From Akkermansiaceae bacterium (GTDB taxonomy: Bacteria > Verrucomicrobiota > Verrucomicrobiia > Verrucomicrobiales > Akkermansiaceae), in assembly GCA_903827375.1 (NCBI GenBank), contig CAIKHZ010000370.1, forward strand, positions 1 to 32,715: a stretch of DNA of 32,715 bases. The letters run 5' to 3'. The notes beneath the pieces are model-generated. The model saw only the letters and a program-made list of their open reading frames with translations, was not told the DNA's origin and did not search any database. Below are positions 17,240-23,575 of this stretch, one piece after another. Position 1 is the first letter of the stretch; every line of letters starts with the position of its first letter. Made by a program: the position numbers and the translations under genes.

Positions 17240-17507
17240 GGCTGTGGTTGGGTTGAGGCACCATGCTAGACAAATCGGCCAACCCGTTGCAAACCGGAAT
17301 TTCGCCTTTTTCGATCTGAATCCGGCGACTTGCTCAATCAAGCGTTAGGGCAAGATGCCACAGATGGCCGGGGCCGCCGTAGCACCCTCGTCCCGCGAGA
17401 CCCACGTTTGTTGCACCTTGGGCGCCGGGGCGGTCAAACCGGTCTTTTATGACCCAGCCCGGTCTTCTGTCTTGAGTCTTGTAGCCCGTTGGGCTTGTGT
17501 TTTTGCC

Positions 17508-18023
17508 ATGTCCCACTGGTTGATCAAATCCGAACCCGAGGTATTTTCCATTGCCGACCTCGCACGGGTCCGCCGCGAGCCGTGGAGCGGCGTGCGAAAT
17601 TATCAAGCCTGCAATTTCATGTGGAAAGTCATGCAACCCGACGAACTCGCCCTGTTCTATCATTCCAATGCCAACCCGCCCGGTATCGTCGGCATCGCCC
17701 GCGTCTGCAGCCAGCCCTACCCTGATCCCACTCAGTTCGACCCCGCCAGTGAGTACTTCGACAACAAAGCCACTTCCGAGCATCCGCGCTGGTGGCTTGT
17801 GGACTTCGAGTACGTCGCCACCCTGCCGCGCATGCTCACCCTCACCGAGCTCAAAACCGATCCCGAACTCGCCGCTATGACCGTGTGCCAACGCGGCAGC
17901 CGCCTATCCATCCACCCGGTCGCCGCCCACCATTTTGCCCGCGTCTCCCAACTGGCCGGCTGGGATGGTGTCACCCGGAAAATCCCTATCCCTCCCCCTC
18001 CCCAGACGATTTCAGTCGCTTGA
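17508..18023 (+). CDS. EVE domain-containing protein
   Basis: A 171-residue cytosolic protein consisting of one EVE domain, a PUA-like fold that in characterised members binds modified nucleobases in DNA or RNA. The opening MSHWLIKSEPEVFSI with W4-L-I-K-S-E-P is the family hallmark. WSGVRNYQACNFM, DELALFYHSNANPPGIVGIARV, WWLVDFEYV and GSRLSIHPV also match thymocyte-nuclear-protein-1-like bacterial members. The last 15 residues are low-complexity proline-rich. It starts at ATG 17508 (TTTTTGCCATG). The 268-base gap from the divergent kinase gene should hold promoters for both, but I could not assign them. The next gene is an ECF sigma factor 70 bases away. No restriction or modification genes are adjacent. 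Confidence 0.92.
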   Translation: MSHWLIKSEPEVFSIADLARVRREPWSGVRNYQACNFMWKVMQPDELALFYHSNANPPGIVGIARVCSQPYPDPTQFDPASEYFDNKATSEHPRWWLVDFEYVATLPRMLTLTELKTDPELAAMTVCQRGSRLSIHPVAAHHFARVSQLAGWDGVTRKIPIPPPPQTISVA

Positions 18024-18093
18024 AAATATTGAAAAAACTTCAACCACTTGCTCAAACGAACCGTATCGTCCGTCCGACTCACCCCGCCGACAC

Positions 18094-18690
18094 ATGCAGA
18101 TTCCACCTGACCTCCCACCGTCGCACTCCGCCCCCGGGGTTGTCCCCTCCCCTGCAGCCTGGCATGACTGGCTAGTGGCCCAGGGCCCCAAGCTGCTGCT
18201 CTTTGCCCGCCAGCAAACCCGCTCCCACGAGGACGCCCAAGACGTCTTGCAAGACGCCTTGGTCAAACTTATCGAAAAACTCAATTCCGGTGATTTCGTC
18301 GGCGGCAGCGAATTCTGGATGCCTTACCTCTACACCACCATCCGCCGCCTCTCCATCGACCTGAGCCGCCGCGATGACCGCCGCAAACGCCGCGAGGAAA
18401 GCGTTATCGCCGATCAGGAAGCCGATCTAGCGGAGGCGTTCCACCCGTGGTTTGAAACCGATTCCTCGGGCGACGAAACTCGCAACCAACTTGAGGCCAG
18501 CCTCAAAGAGCTGCCACCGAAATTCGCCGAAGTCATCGTCATGAAAATCTGGGGAGAGCAGACGTTTGCAGAAATCGGCGAAATTCTGGGAATTTCTCAA
18601 AACACAGCCGCCTCCCGGTATCGCTATGGTCTCGAAGCACTCAAACGCCAGCTCGGCGGTGCCCGCCGCCGCGGCGACCTCTCCATCTAA
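18094..18690 (+). CDS. ECF-type RNA polymerase sigma factor
   Basis: A 198-residue sigma-70 family factor with only regions 2 and 4. Region 2 spans about residues 25-95, with LLLFARQQTRSHEDAQDVLQ and the DNA-melting/-10 part YLYTTIRRLSIDLSRRDDRRKR. Region 4 lies near the C-terminus (LPPKFAEVIVMKIWGEQTFAEIG, then the helix-turn-helix ILGISQNTAASRYRYGLEAL). ECF factors redirect RNA polymerase to a small regulon and are usually held by a membrane anti-sigma encoded next door. The following gene, 8 bases downstream, encodes a single-pass membrane protein that fits that role. ATG 18094 is chosen since upstream codons overlap the EVE gene and are not family-like. Confidence 0.92.
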   Translation: MQIPPDLPPSHSAPGVVPSPAAWHDWLVAQGPKLLLFARQQTRSHEDAQDVLQDALVKLIEKLNSGDFVGGSEFWMPYLYTTIRRLSIDLSRRDDRRKRREESVIADQEADLAEAFHPWFETDSSGDETRNQLEASLKELPPKFAEVIVMKIWGEQTFAEIGEILGISQNTAASRYRYGLEALKRQLGGARRRGDLSI

Positions 18691-18698
18691 TCCCTCCC

Positions 18699-19373
18699 AT
18701 GCCTGAAGAATTCCAAGCACTCGAAGCCGCCCTCGCAGGATTGCGCCCCGCCGCCCTCGACGCGCGTTTGCTGGCACGGCTCAATGCGTGCACAGCGGGG
18801 GCTCCAACCCCCTTGTCCCCGGCGGAAGCCCATTTTGAAACCTCTCTGCGCAACATCCAACCCGCAGCCCTCCCACCCAGCCTCTTGGCTGCCTTGGAAG
18901 CCACCCGCAGCGCCTCATCCGAGGCTTCGCGCATCGTCCCTTTCCCTCAAATTTCCTCCGCTACCAAAATCCCCCGCCACAACCACCGGCCAATGCTCGC
19001 CGCCGCCGCCGCAGTCGCCATCCTCGGTGCCGCCGCCGCCTTGTTCATGCCAGACAAGGGCTCTCTCTCCACCGCCTCATCTCACAGCTCATCTCACAGC
19101 TCATCTCCCGCGTCCCGTCCGCCCACTCCTCCACAAGCTCCCTCTTCAGCACCGATCGCACCAGCTAACCAAAATTTTGCCCCCGCCACATTCCATACCG
19201 ACCTCAGTCAGGCCAGTGATGTCGGCGTTCTTTGGCAATCGCAAAACCAAGCCCAGCGCGTCGTCAAAGCCATCTATTGGGACCGCTTCACCCTTGTCAA
19301 CCCCGAGGGCCAGCAAATCGAATACGAAAAACCCCGCGTCGAATATATCCTCGTCCCGGAAAAAATCGACTGA
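18699..19373 (+). CDS. Single-pass membrane protein, probable anti-sigma factor
   Basis: A 224-residue protein of no recognised family. The layout is a cytosolic part (1-97), one transmembrane helix (MLAAAAAVAILGAAAALFM, about 99-117), a Ser/Pro-rich linker with SSHSSSHSSS, and a periplasmic C-terminal part ending in VEYILVPEKID. The cytosolic part contains a short duplicated motif: LRPAALDARLLARLNA near residue 15 and IQPAALPPSLLAALEA near residue 53. It begins 8 bases after the sigma gene, so an anti-sigma role is inferred from position and topology, not from homology. A zinc-finger anti-sigma CHxxC motif is not seen. The stop codon forms part of the 7-bp inverted repeat TGAGCGG/CCGCTCA at 19371-19398. 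Confidence 0.75.
   Translation: MPEEFQALEAALAGLRPAALDARLLARLNACTAGAPTPLSPAEAHFETSLRNIQPAALPPSLLAALEATRSASSEASRIVPFPQISSATKIPRHNHRPMLAAAAAVAILGAAAALFMPDKGSLSTASSHSSSHSSSPASRPPTPPQAPSSAPIAPANQNFAPATFHTDLSQASDVGVLWQSQNQAQRVVKAIYWDRFTLVNPEGQQIEYEKPRVEYILVPEKID
19076..19107 (+). repeat. In-frame 12-bp tandem repeat in the linker
   Basis: The unit CTCATCTCACAG occurs at 19076-19087 and 19088-19099, with a partial third unit to 19107. Because 12 is a multiple of three, it extends the flexible Ser/His linker (SSHS repeats) of the putative anti-sigma factor without shifting frame. It probably arose by slippage and may vary in length between strains. Confidence 0.8.
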
Positions 19374-19415
19374 GCGGTTTTTTTAGACAATCCGCTCAAT
19401 TACTACGCTTCTAGT

Positions 19416-20465
19416 ATGAATGCCATGAAAGCCAACATCTATCAGTTCATCCCCGCTGCCTTCGCCGTCCTGCTGGCTCCTCAAGTCGTAGCCATCGAGC
19501 CACCCGCAGACAACACTCCGCCGCCTCCGACCGTCGAGGCCCCCGCTGTCCCAGCCGAGCATGCGGTAGCACCTGCCGCCGCCCAAGCCACCCCATATTT
19601 GGGTATCGGCAGCTGGGATGTGCCCGATGTGCTCGCTGCTCACCTTGGCCTCAAAGCGGGTGAGGGTATTGTTATCCGCGCGCTTGACCCAGAGGGACCA
19701 GGTGCCAAGGCGGGCCTCGCCGAGCATGACGTCATCACTCGCATCGGCGGCCAGGCGGTCGGGTCGCACGACGATCTGATCAAAGAGATTCAGAGCCACA
19801 AGACGGGCGATGAAATCACTGTCGATCTCATCCACCAAGGCAAGCCCGCCACCAAATCCATCACTCTTGCTGCCCGCCCCGATCGCGGCGGCGTGGCTGC
19901 TGCCCCTCAGGGATTGGACACATTGATGCTCAACGGCATGCCACAGGAACAAGCCAAGGGCATTCGCGAGGCCATCGAGCGCCAACTGCGTGCCATGCAG
20001 AACGGTGCCGTAATCCCTCAAGCCATCCCCGGCAACAACCTGCCAAAAATGGGCGACGCAATGAAGGAAATGCAAAAACGCATGGCCGATGCGATGAAAA
20101 ACGGCATGGTGGTACCCGGTGAGCTGCAAGTGGTTCCCGGGGGTGGCGTGCAAATTCAAGGCAGTGCCATCTTCCGCATGGCCGATGACCAAGGCAGCGT
20201 CGAAATGAAATCGGCTGATGGCGGCAAGGAAGCCACCATCAGGGATAAGGCGAACAAGGTGACATGGTCCGGCCCCTGGGATACCGAGCAAGACAAAGCA
20301 GCTGCCCCGCCCGCAGTCCGCTCCCGCCTCGAAAAACTTAACATCGACAAGAACTTCAATGGCGGCGGCCTGCGCCTCCAATTCGACGCAGGCGGCGGTG
20401 CCGGACTCATCGCCCCAATGCCCGATGCCCCGGACGCCCCTGAAGAAGACGTCCAGGAGGAGTAA
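19416..20465 (+). CDS. Secreted PDZ-domain protein
   Basis: A 349-residue exported protein: signal peptide (IYQFIPAAFAVLLAPQVVA, cleavage near residue 26), an Ala/Pro-rich spacer to about residue 58, then a PDZ domain (about 60-155). The PDZ carries the YLGIG carboxylate-loop start, IVIRALDPEGPGAKAGLAEHDVI and the closing strand KSITLAARPD. No trypsin-like or S41 protease catalytic domain is fused, unlike HtrA or Ctp. The C-terminal 190 residues include a Met-rich amphipathic stretch (MGDAMKEMQKRMADAMKNGM) and match nothing I recognise. It lies 42 bases after the putative anti-sigma gene and could be a periplasmic sensor, adaptor or target of that system. An alternative start is ATG 19425. 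Confidence 0.85.
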   Translation: MNAMKANIYQFIPAAFAVLLAPQVVAIEPPADNTPPPPTVEAPAVPAEHAVAPAAAQATPYLGIGSWDVPDVLAAHLGLKAGEGIVIRALDPEGPGAKAGLAEHDVITRIGGQAVGSHDDLIKEIQSHKTGDEITVDLIHQGKPATKSITLAARPDRGGVAAAPQGLDTLMLNGMPQEQAKGIREAIERQLRAMQNGAVIPQAIPGNNLPKMGDAMKEMQKRMADAMKNGMVVPGELQVVPGGGVQIQGSAIFRMADDQGSVEMKSADGGKEATIRDKANKVTWSGPWDTEQDKAAAPPAVRSRLEKLNIDKNFNGGGLRLQFDAGGGAGLIAPMPDAPDAPEEDVQEE

Positions 20466-20493
20466 TCCCGCCATCGTGCGGCAGGTCCGGCCG

Positions 20494-20527
20494 GCTTCAT
20501 CGTGTGCCCCTCTTCAGAAGCTTTTTT
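20494..20527 (+). terminator. Possible intrinsic terminator after the PDZ gene
   Basis: GCTTC (20494-20498) can pair with GAAGC (20517-20521), followed at once by six T (20522-20527). The stem is short and the 18-nt loop long, so this is a weak candidate. Its place 28 bases after the PDZ stop and before the zinc-ribbon gene is sensible. Confidence 0.35.
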
Positions 20528-20610
20528 CCCAAGATCTTTGCTCTTCCCTGCACCCAACTCTTGTCCAGTGATCATTTGAGGCTTGTGCTTGGCGGCCCAG
20601 TCCGCTAGCC

Positions 20611-21321
20611 ATGCCCATGCTTGACGAAGTCCGCGCCCTATTGATCCTCCAAGACCGTGATCGCCGCCTGATGGCGCTGGCCAAAGACCTTGAAAAACTC
20701 CCCATTGACGAGGCTCGCGCCAAATCCAAACTCGCCGGCGATGAGGCCGCCGTCAGCAAGGCTCATGACGCCCTGCTCGCCGCCGAACTCAAAGTGAAAA
20801 AAATCGAGCTCGATACCGAGACCCGCCGCACCACGATCAAACGCCTCAAAATCCAACAATTCGAAACCCGTAAAAACGACGAGTACCAGGCGTTTAACCA
20901 CGAAATTGCCCGATACGAGAAGGAGATCGACGGATTTGAAACCCTGGAATTGCAGGCGATGGAGGCGGTCGATCGCTGTCGGGAACTCCACCAAGCTGCC
21001 AAGGCGGCTCTGGCCCACACCCAAAAACTCATCGCCGAGGACCTCACCTCCATCGCCCAGCGCCAACAGCGCATGCTTGCCGAGCAGGCCGAGGTCAGCT
21101 CCGATCGCGCCAATCTCGCCAGCAAGGTTCCGGGCTCCGCCCTGCCGCTCTATGAACGCCTCATGCGCACCAAGCTCGGCCTCGCTGTGGCCCCCATGGC
21201 CGACAATCGCTGCGGTGGCTGCCACATGAAGGTGATCGCCTCCACCGCCATCAATGCCCAGGCCGGTAAAGAACTCGTCCAGTGCGAAAATTGCGGCCGC
21301 ATCCTCTACATGGCGGACTGA
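20611..21321 (+). CDS. Coiled-coil protein with C4 zinc ribbon (CT398 type)
   Basis: A 236-residue cytosolic protein. Residues 1-180 form a long charged coiled-coil hairpin, with segments such as KNDEYQAFNHEIARYEKEID typical of the family. The C-terminus is a zinc ribbon with Cys201, Cys204, Cys225 and Cys228 (CGGC and CENC, ending CGRILY). This is the zf-RING_7/CT398 family, widespread in bacteria; the chlamydial member has been reported to contact sigma-54 and type III secretion components. The role here is unknown, perhaps nucleic-acid or complex scaffolding. ATG 20611 or 20617 may be the start; both are preceded by CC. The stop codon lies within a strong hairpin (21315-21339). Confidence 0.88.
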   Translation: MPMLDEVRALLILQDRDRRLMALAKDLEKLPIDEARAKSKLAGDEAAVSKAHDALLAAELKVKKIELDTETRRTTIKRLKIQQFETRKNDEYQAFNHEIARYEKEIDGFETLELQAMEAVDRCRELHQAAKAALAHTQKLIAEDLTSIAQRQQRMLAEQAEVSSDRANLASKVPGSALPLYERLMRTKLGLAVAPMADNRCGGCHMKVIASTAINAQAGKELVQCENCGRILYMAD

Positions 21322-21339
21322 TCCCAAAGGGGTCAGTCC
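21315..21339 (+). terminator. Strong 11-bp hairpin overlapping the stop codon
   Basis: GGACTGATCCC (21315-21325) pairs with GGGGTCAGTCC (21329-21339) across an AAA loop: eleven consecutive pairs with one G-T (G-U) wobble. The TGA stop of the zinc-ribbon gene (21319-21321) lies in the left arm. There is no T-tract; dispersed repeat copy B begins two bases later. It probably ends or stabilises the transcript before the next operon. Confidence 0.6.
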
Positions 21340-21340
21340 T

Positions 21341-21443
21341 CGCATGGTAACATTTGTTTGAGGCATTGCGCTTCCGCTCGCCGCTGGCAGTTAGGGAATC
21401 CGGCTGGCTCGTACCGTTGTCGAAAGTGAGGTCGAACAGTGAG
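21341..21443. repeat. Dispersed intergenic repeat, copy B
   Basis: The ungapped partner of 1-103, about 79% identical by eye. It lies directly after a strong hairpin and before the promoter region of the TPR/PqqD operon. The tail reads AACAGTGAGTTCTGG, where copy A has the expanded TGAGCAC array. A shorter echo occurs at 28221-28244. No coding potential is recognised in it. The rest of the gap to 21578 holds the promoter candidate listed separately. Confidence 0.7.
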
Positions 21444-21518
21444 TTCTGGAGCTGCTCATCGATTGCAGTCTTGAGGCATGGGCTGGCACTTACGAAATCT
21501 TAACAATTTTCTCCTTGG

Positions 21519-21524
21519 TTGACA
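21519..21524 (+). promoter_or_regulatory. Possible -35 element (TTGACA) of the TPR-PqqD operon
   Basis: A perfect TTGACA sits 55 bases before the TPR gene start in a locally AT-richer stretch. At the normal 16-18-base spacing the sequence is GGATGG-like, a poor -10. TACAAAT at 21534-21540 is too close. A promoter somewhere here is likely, since the preceding gene ends in a hairpin, but the exact element is uncertain. Confidence 0.25.
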
Positions 21525-21578
21525 TACGGGCTTTACAAATGGGATGGAGATTGAGCCCGAACCTCAACCCAAACCCCC

Positions 21579-22214
21579 ATGAAAAGAACCCTACTATTGA
21601 TGCTTCCAGTCATCGCACTTGCCACGGGCAACACCGAGCAAACTGAGCGCAAAACCAAGGAGGAAATGCTAGGCTCGCTGTGGCAGGCCTCGCTGAGTGC
21701 CGAGAAGAGTGGTGAAAGCGCTGAGGCGCTGGCCAAGACGATGGCCTACTCCAAGAACGGCGGCGACGGCTATCTGGCGACGATGCGTGCCGGGTGGTTA
21801 GCCTACAGGCAAAAGAAATACGACGAGGCAAACCGGCACTATGCCAGTGCGATGAGGCAGCAGGGGATTGCGCTGAGTCCGCGCCTGGGGCTGTTGACCG
21901 TTGCGCAGGAGCAGGGAGATGTGGCGGCGGCGGCTCGGGCAGGAGATCTGGTTCTGCAACTTGAGCCGACGAACTATCGGGCGTTGCTGGCGGTGGCCTG
22001 GGGGGCGTTTCAAGCCAAGGATTATCAAAAGGCATTGGGCCGCTACCGGTGTGTGCTGGCATTGTATCCGGAAGACACCGATGCAATCAGCGGTGCCGCT
22101 TGGGCGGAATTTTACAAGGGTCAGAAAGCCGAGGCCCGGCAGTTGTTCCGGCGCCTCGTGAGCATCAACCCAGACTATCAGTATGCCAAACAAGGACTGG
22201 AAGCCAGCAAGTAA
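21579..22214 (+). CDS. Secreted tetratricopeptide-repeat protein
   Basis: A 211-residue protein with a short signal peptide (MKRTLLLMLPVIALATG) and about four TPR-like helix pairs. Examples are RAGWLAYRQKKYDEANRHYASAM, AVAWGAFQAKDYQKALGRYRCVLALYPED and AWAEFYKGQKAEARQLFRRLVSINPDYQ, with the usual W/G/Y/A/P consensus positions. TPRs mediate protein contacts, so it probably scaffolds a periplasmic partner. It is the first gene after the hairpin and repeat, and only 21 bases precede the PqqD-like gene. It may therefore belong to the same operon, although it is not stop/start-coupled as the later genes are. ATG 21579 follows CCCCC, without Shine-Dalgarno. Confidence 0.85.
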   Translation: MKRTLLLMLPVIALATGNTEQTERKTKEEMLGSLWQASLSAEKSGESAEALAKTMAYSKNGGDGYLATMRAGWLAYRQKKYDEANRHYASAMRQQGIALSPRLGLLTVAQEQGDVAAAARAGDLVLQLEPTNYRALLAVAWGAFQAKDYQKALGRYRCVLALYPEDTDAISGAAWAEFYKGQKAEARQLFRRLVSINPDYQYAKQGLEASK

Positions 22215-22235
22215 CATTTTCACCCATCCAAACCC

Positions 22236-22499
22236 ATGACAACCATGACTGTAGAAACCGACCTGACGCGGCTTGAAGATTTGATGCTCAATGAGCGCGG
22301 CTTTGTTTTCGACCCGAACACCGGCGAAAGCTATCAAGTGAGTGGCACCGGATTGCTGTGCCTGCGTGCTCTGCAACGCGGTGCCAGCATCGACGAAGTG
22401 GTGGCGCAACTCGTGACCAGCCATGACGTGGAGCGCATCACCGTGCGCTGCGACGTGGACGCCTTCCTGTGGGACCTCAAACAACTCGGCTGGCTATGA
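22236..22499 (+). CDS. PqqD-like (RRE-type) small protein
   Basis: An 87-residue protein resembling the PqqD/RiPP-recognition-element winged-helix fold. It shows NERGFVFDPNTGESYQVSGTG (beta-hairpin region, about 19-39), LLCLRALQRGASIDEVVAQL, and a final helix DVDAFLWDLKQLGWL. PqqD-type domains bind a leader peptide and present it to modifying enzymes. It overlaps the ATP-grasp gene by ATGA, so the two products are made together. No precursor peptide gene is evident nearby. The protein lacks an acyl-carrier DSL motif. It could recognise an unlinked peptide or itself serve as the carrier. A second ATG at 22245 is possible; the first follows CCC. Confidence 0.78.
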   Translation: MTTMTVETDLTRLEDLMLNERGFVFDPNTGESYQVSGTGLLCLRALQRGASIDEVVAQLVTSHDVERITVRCDVDAFLWDLKQLGWL

Positions 22500-23575
22500 A
22501 ACCCATCAGAATCGCCGTTAGTGGCATGCACCGCGGCGAAAACCCGCAACCCGGTGCCTCGATCGCCGCAGCCATTCGCCAAGCGTGGCCCGACGCCTTC
22601 ATCGTCGGCCTTGTTTACAATGCATTTGAAAGTGGTGTGTATGTGGCGGGGGGGCCGGACGTGTGTCACGCCATGCCCTATCCGACGGCCGGGCTGGGTC
22701 CCTATCTGACGCGACTGGCAGAAGTGCGAGCGGCCACGCCATTTGATTGGTTCATTCCGACATTGGACGCCGAGATTGTAATGCTTGCCGGGGCGTCGGA
22801 GGAATTGGCTGAGCTGGGCATCGGCGTGCGGCTACCGGATCCGGCAGTGCTGGCCCGCTGCGGCAAGGCGCAATTGTCGGCACTCGCCGAGCACTGCGAG
22901 GTGGCCACTCCGGCCACCGCCATAGCCCGCGACGTCGGCGAGGCTCTCGAGCATGCGGAAGCGGCCGGTTATCCGGTTTTCCTGAAAGGTCCGTTCTATG
23001 ATGCGGTGTTGGTTCACAATCCGGCAGGGTTGGCGGCGGCAGGGGCGGCGATTCTAGCGGATTGGGGGCCGCCGCTGTTGGTGCAGGAGCCGTTGCTGGG
23101 CACCGAGTTCAACGTGATGGGCTTGGGCGACGGCAAGGGCGGATTGTTAGGCTCATGTGCGCTGCGCAAGTTAATTGTCAGCGACAAAGGCAAGGGCAAT
23201 GGCTCGGTGGTGGTACGCGATTTGCGGCTGGATGAAATCACCCGGCGAGTGATGGCCGCGACTCACTGGAGTGGACCGTTTGAGCTGGAATTCATCCGTG
23301 ACCAGCGAGACGATGGCTACCGGCTCATCGAGATCAATCCGCGATTCCCGGCGTGGGTCGGCTTTCCTGCCCAACTCGGCGCTAACTTCCCCGCCGCATG
23401 GGTCGAGTGGATGCTCCAACGACCGGTGCGCCTGCTGCCGCAACCCGCACCCGGACGGTTTTTCCTGCGTCACCAAATCGAGGTTAGCGGCGATATGGGC
23501 CAAATCTCGGCCCTGCTTGACGCGTTGCCAAATTCCATCAATCACAATCTAACATCAAACTCCATTTCAGCATGA
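22496..23575 (+). CDS. ATP-grasp ligase (CarB-like)
   Basis: A 359-residue ATP-dependent ligase of the carbamoyl-phosphate-synthase-like ATP-grasp group, which activates a carboxylate as acyl-phosphate and joins it to an amine or thiol. It begins MKPIRIAVSGMHRG with a pre-ATP-grasp Rossmann-like domain (1-115). ATP-site residues are Lys164 (YPVFLKGP), Gln197-Glu198 (LVQEPLLGTEFNV), Glu265 (FELEF) and the magnesium motif Glu279-x-Asn281 (IEINPRFP). ATG overlaps the PqqD-like stop, and its own TGA overlaps the decarboxylase ATG; both are ATGA. By context it acts on the substrate held by the PqqD-like protein, or makes the substrate for the decarboxylase. It is not a full CarB or D-Ala-D-Ala ligase. 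Confidence 0.88.
   Translation: MKPIRIAVSGMHRGENPQPGASIAAAIRQAWPDAFIVGLVYNAFESGVYVAGGPDVCHAMPYPTAGLGPYLTRLAEVRAATPFDWFIPTLDAEIVMLAGASEELAELGIGVRLPDPAVLARCGKAQLSALAEHCEVATPATAIARDVGEALEHAEAAGYPVFLKGPFYDAVLVHNPAGLAAAGAAILADWGPPLLVQEPLLGTEFNVMGLGDGKGGLLGSCALRKLIVSDKGKGNGSVVVRDLRLDEITRRVMAATHWSGPFELEFIRDQRDDGYRLIEINPRFPAWVGFPAQLGANFPAAWVEWMLQRPVRLLPQPAPGRFFLRHQIEVSGDMGQISALLDALPNSINHNLTSNSISA

Noticed and set aside
17453..17500. GTCTTCTGTCTTGAGTCTTG stretch resembling the reverse complement of the purine-rich AAGACACAAAACTTGAAGACACAAG stretch near 7610
   Set aside because: The similarity is to a low-complexity purine/pyrimidine pattern, too short and simple to call a repeat family.
18031..18070. 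AAAACTT...CGTATCGTC as an autoregulated ECF promoter before the sigma gene
   Set aside because: The spacing between the AACTT-like and CGTA-like parts is about 21 bases, too long for ECF promoters (16-17).
19371..19398. TGAGCGG/CCGCTCA inverted repeat as terminator of the membrane-protein gene
   Set aside because: The T-run lies in the loop rather than after the stem, so it does not have intrinsic-terminator geometry.
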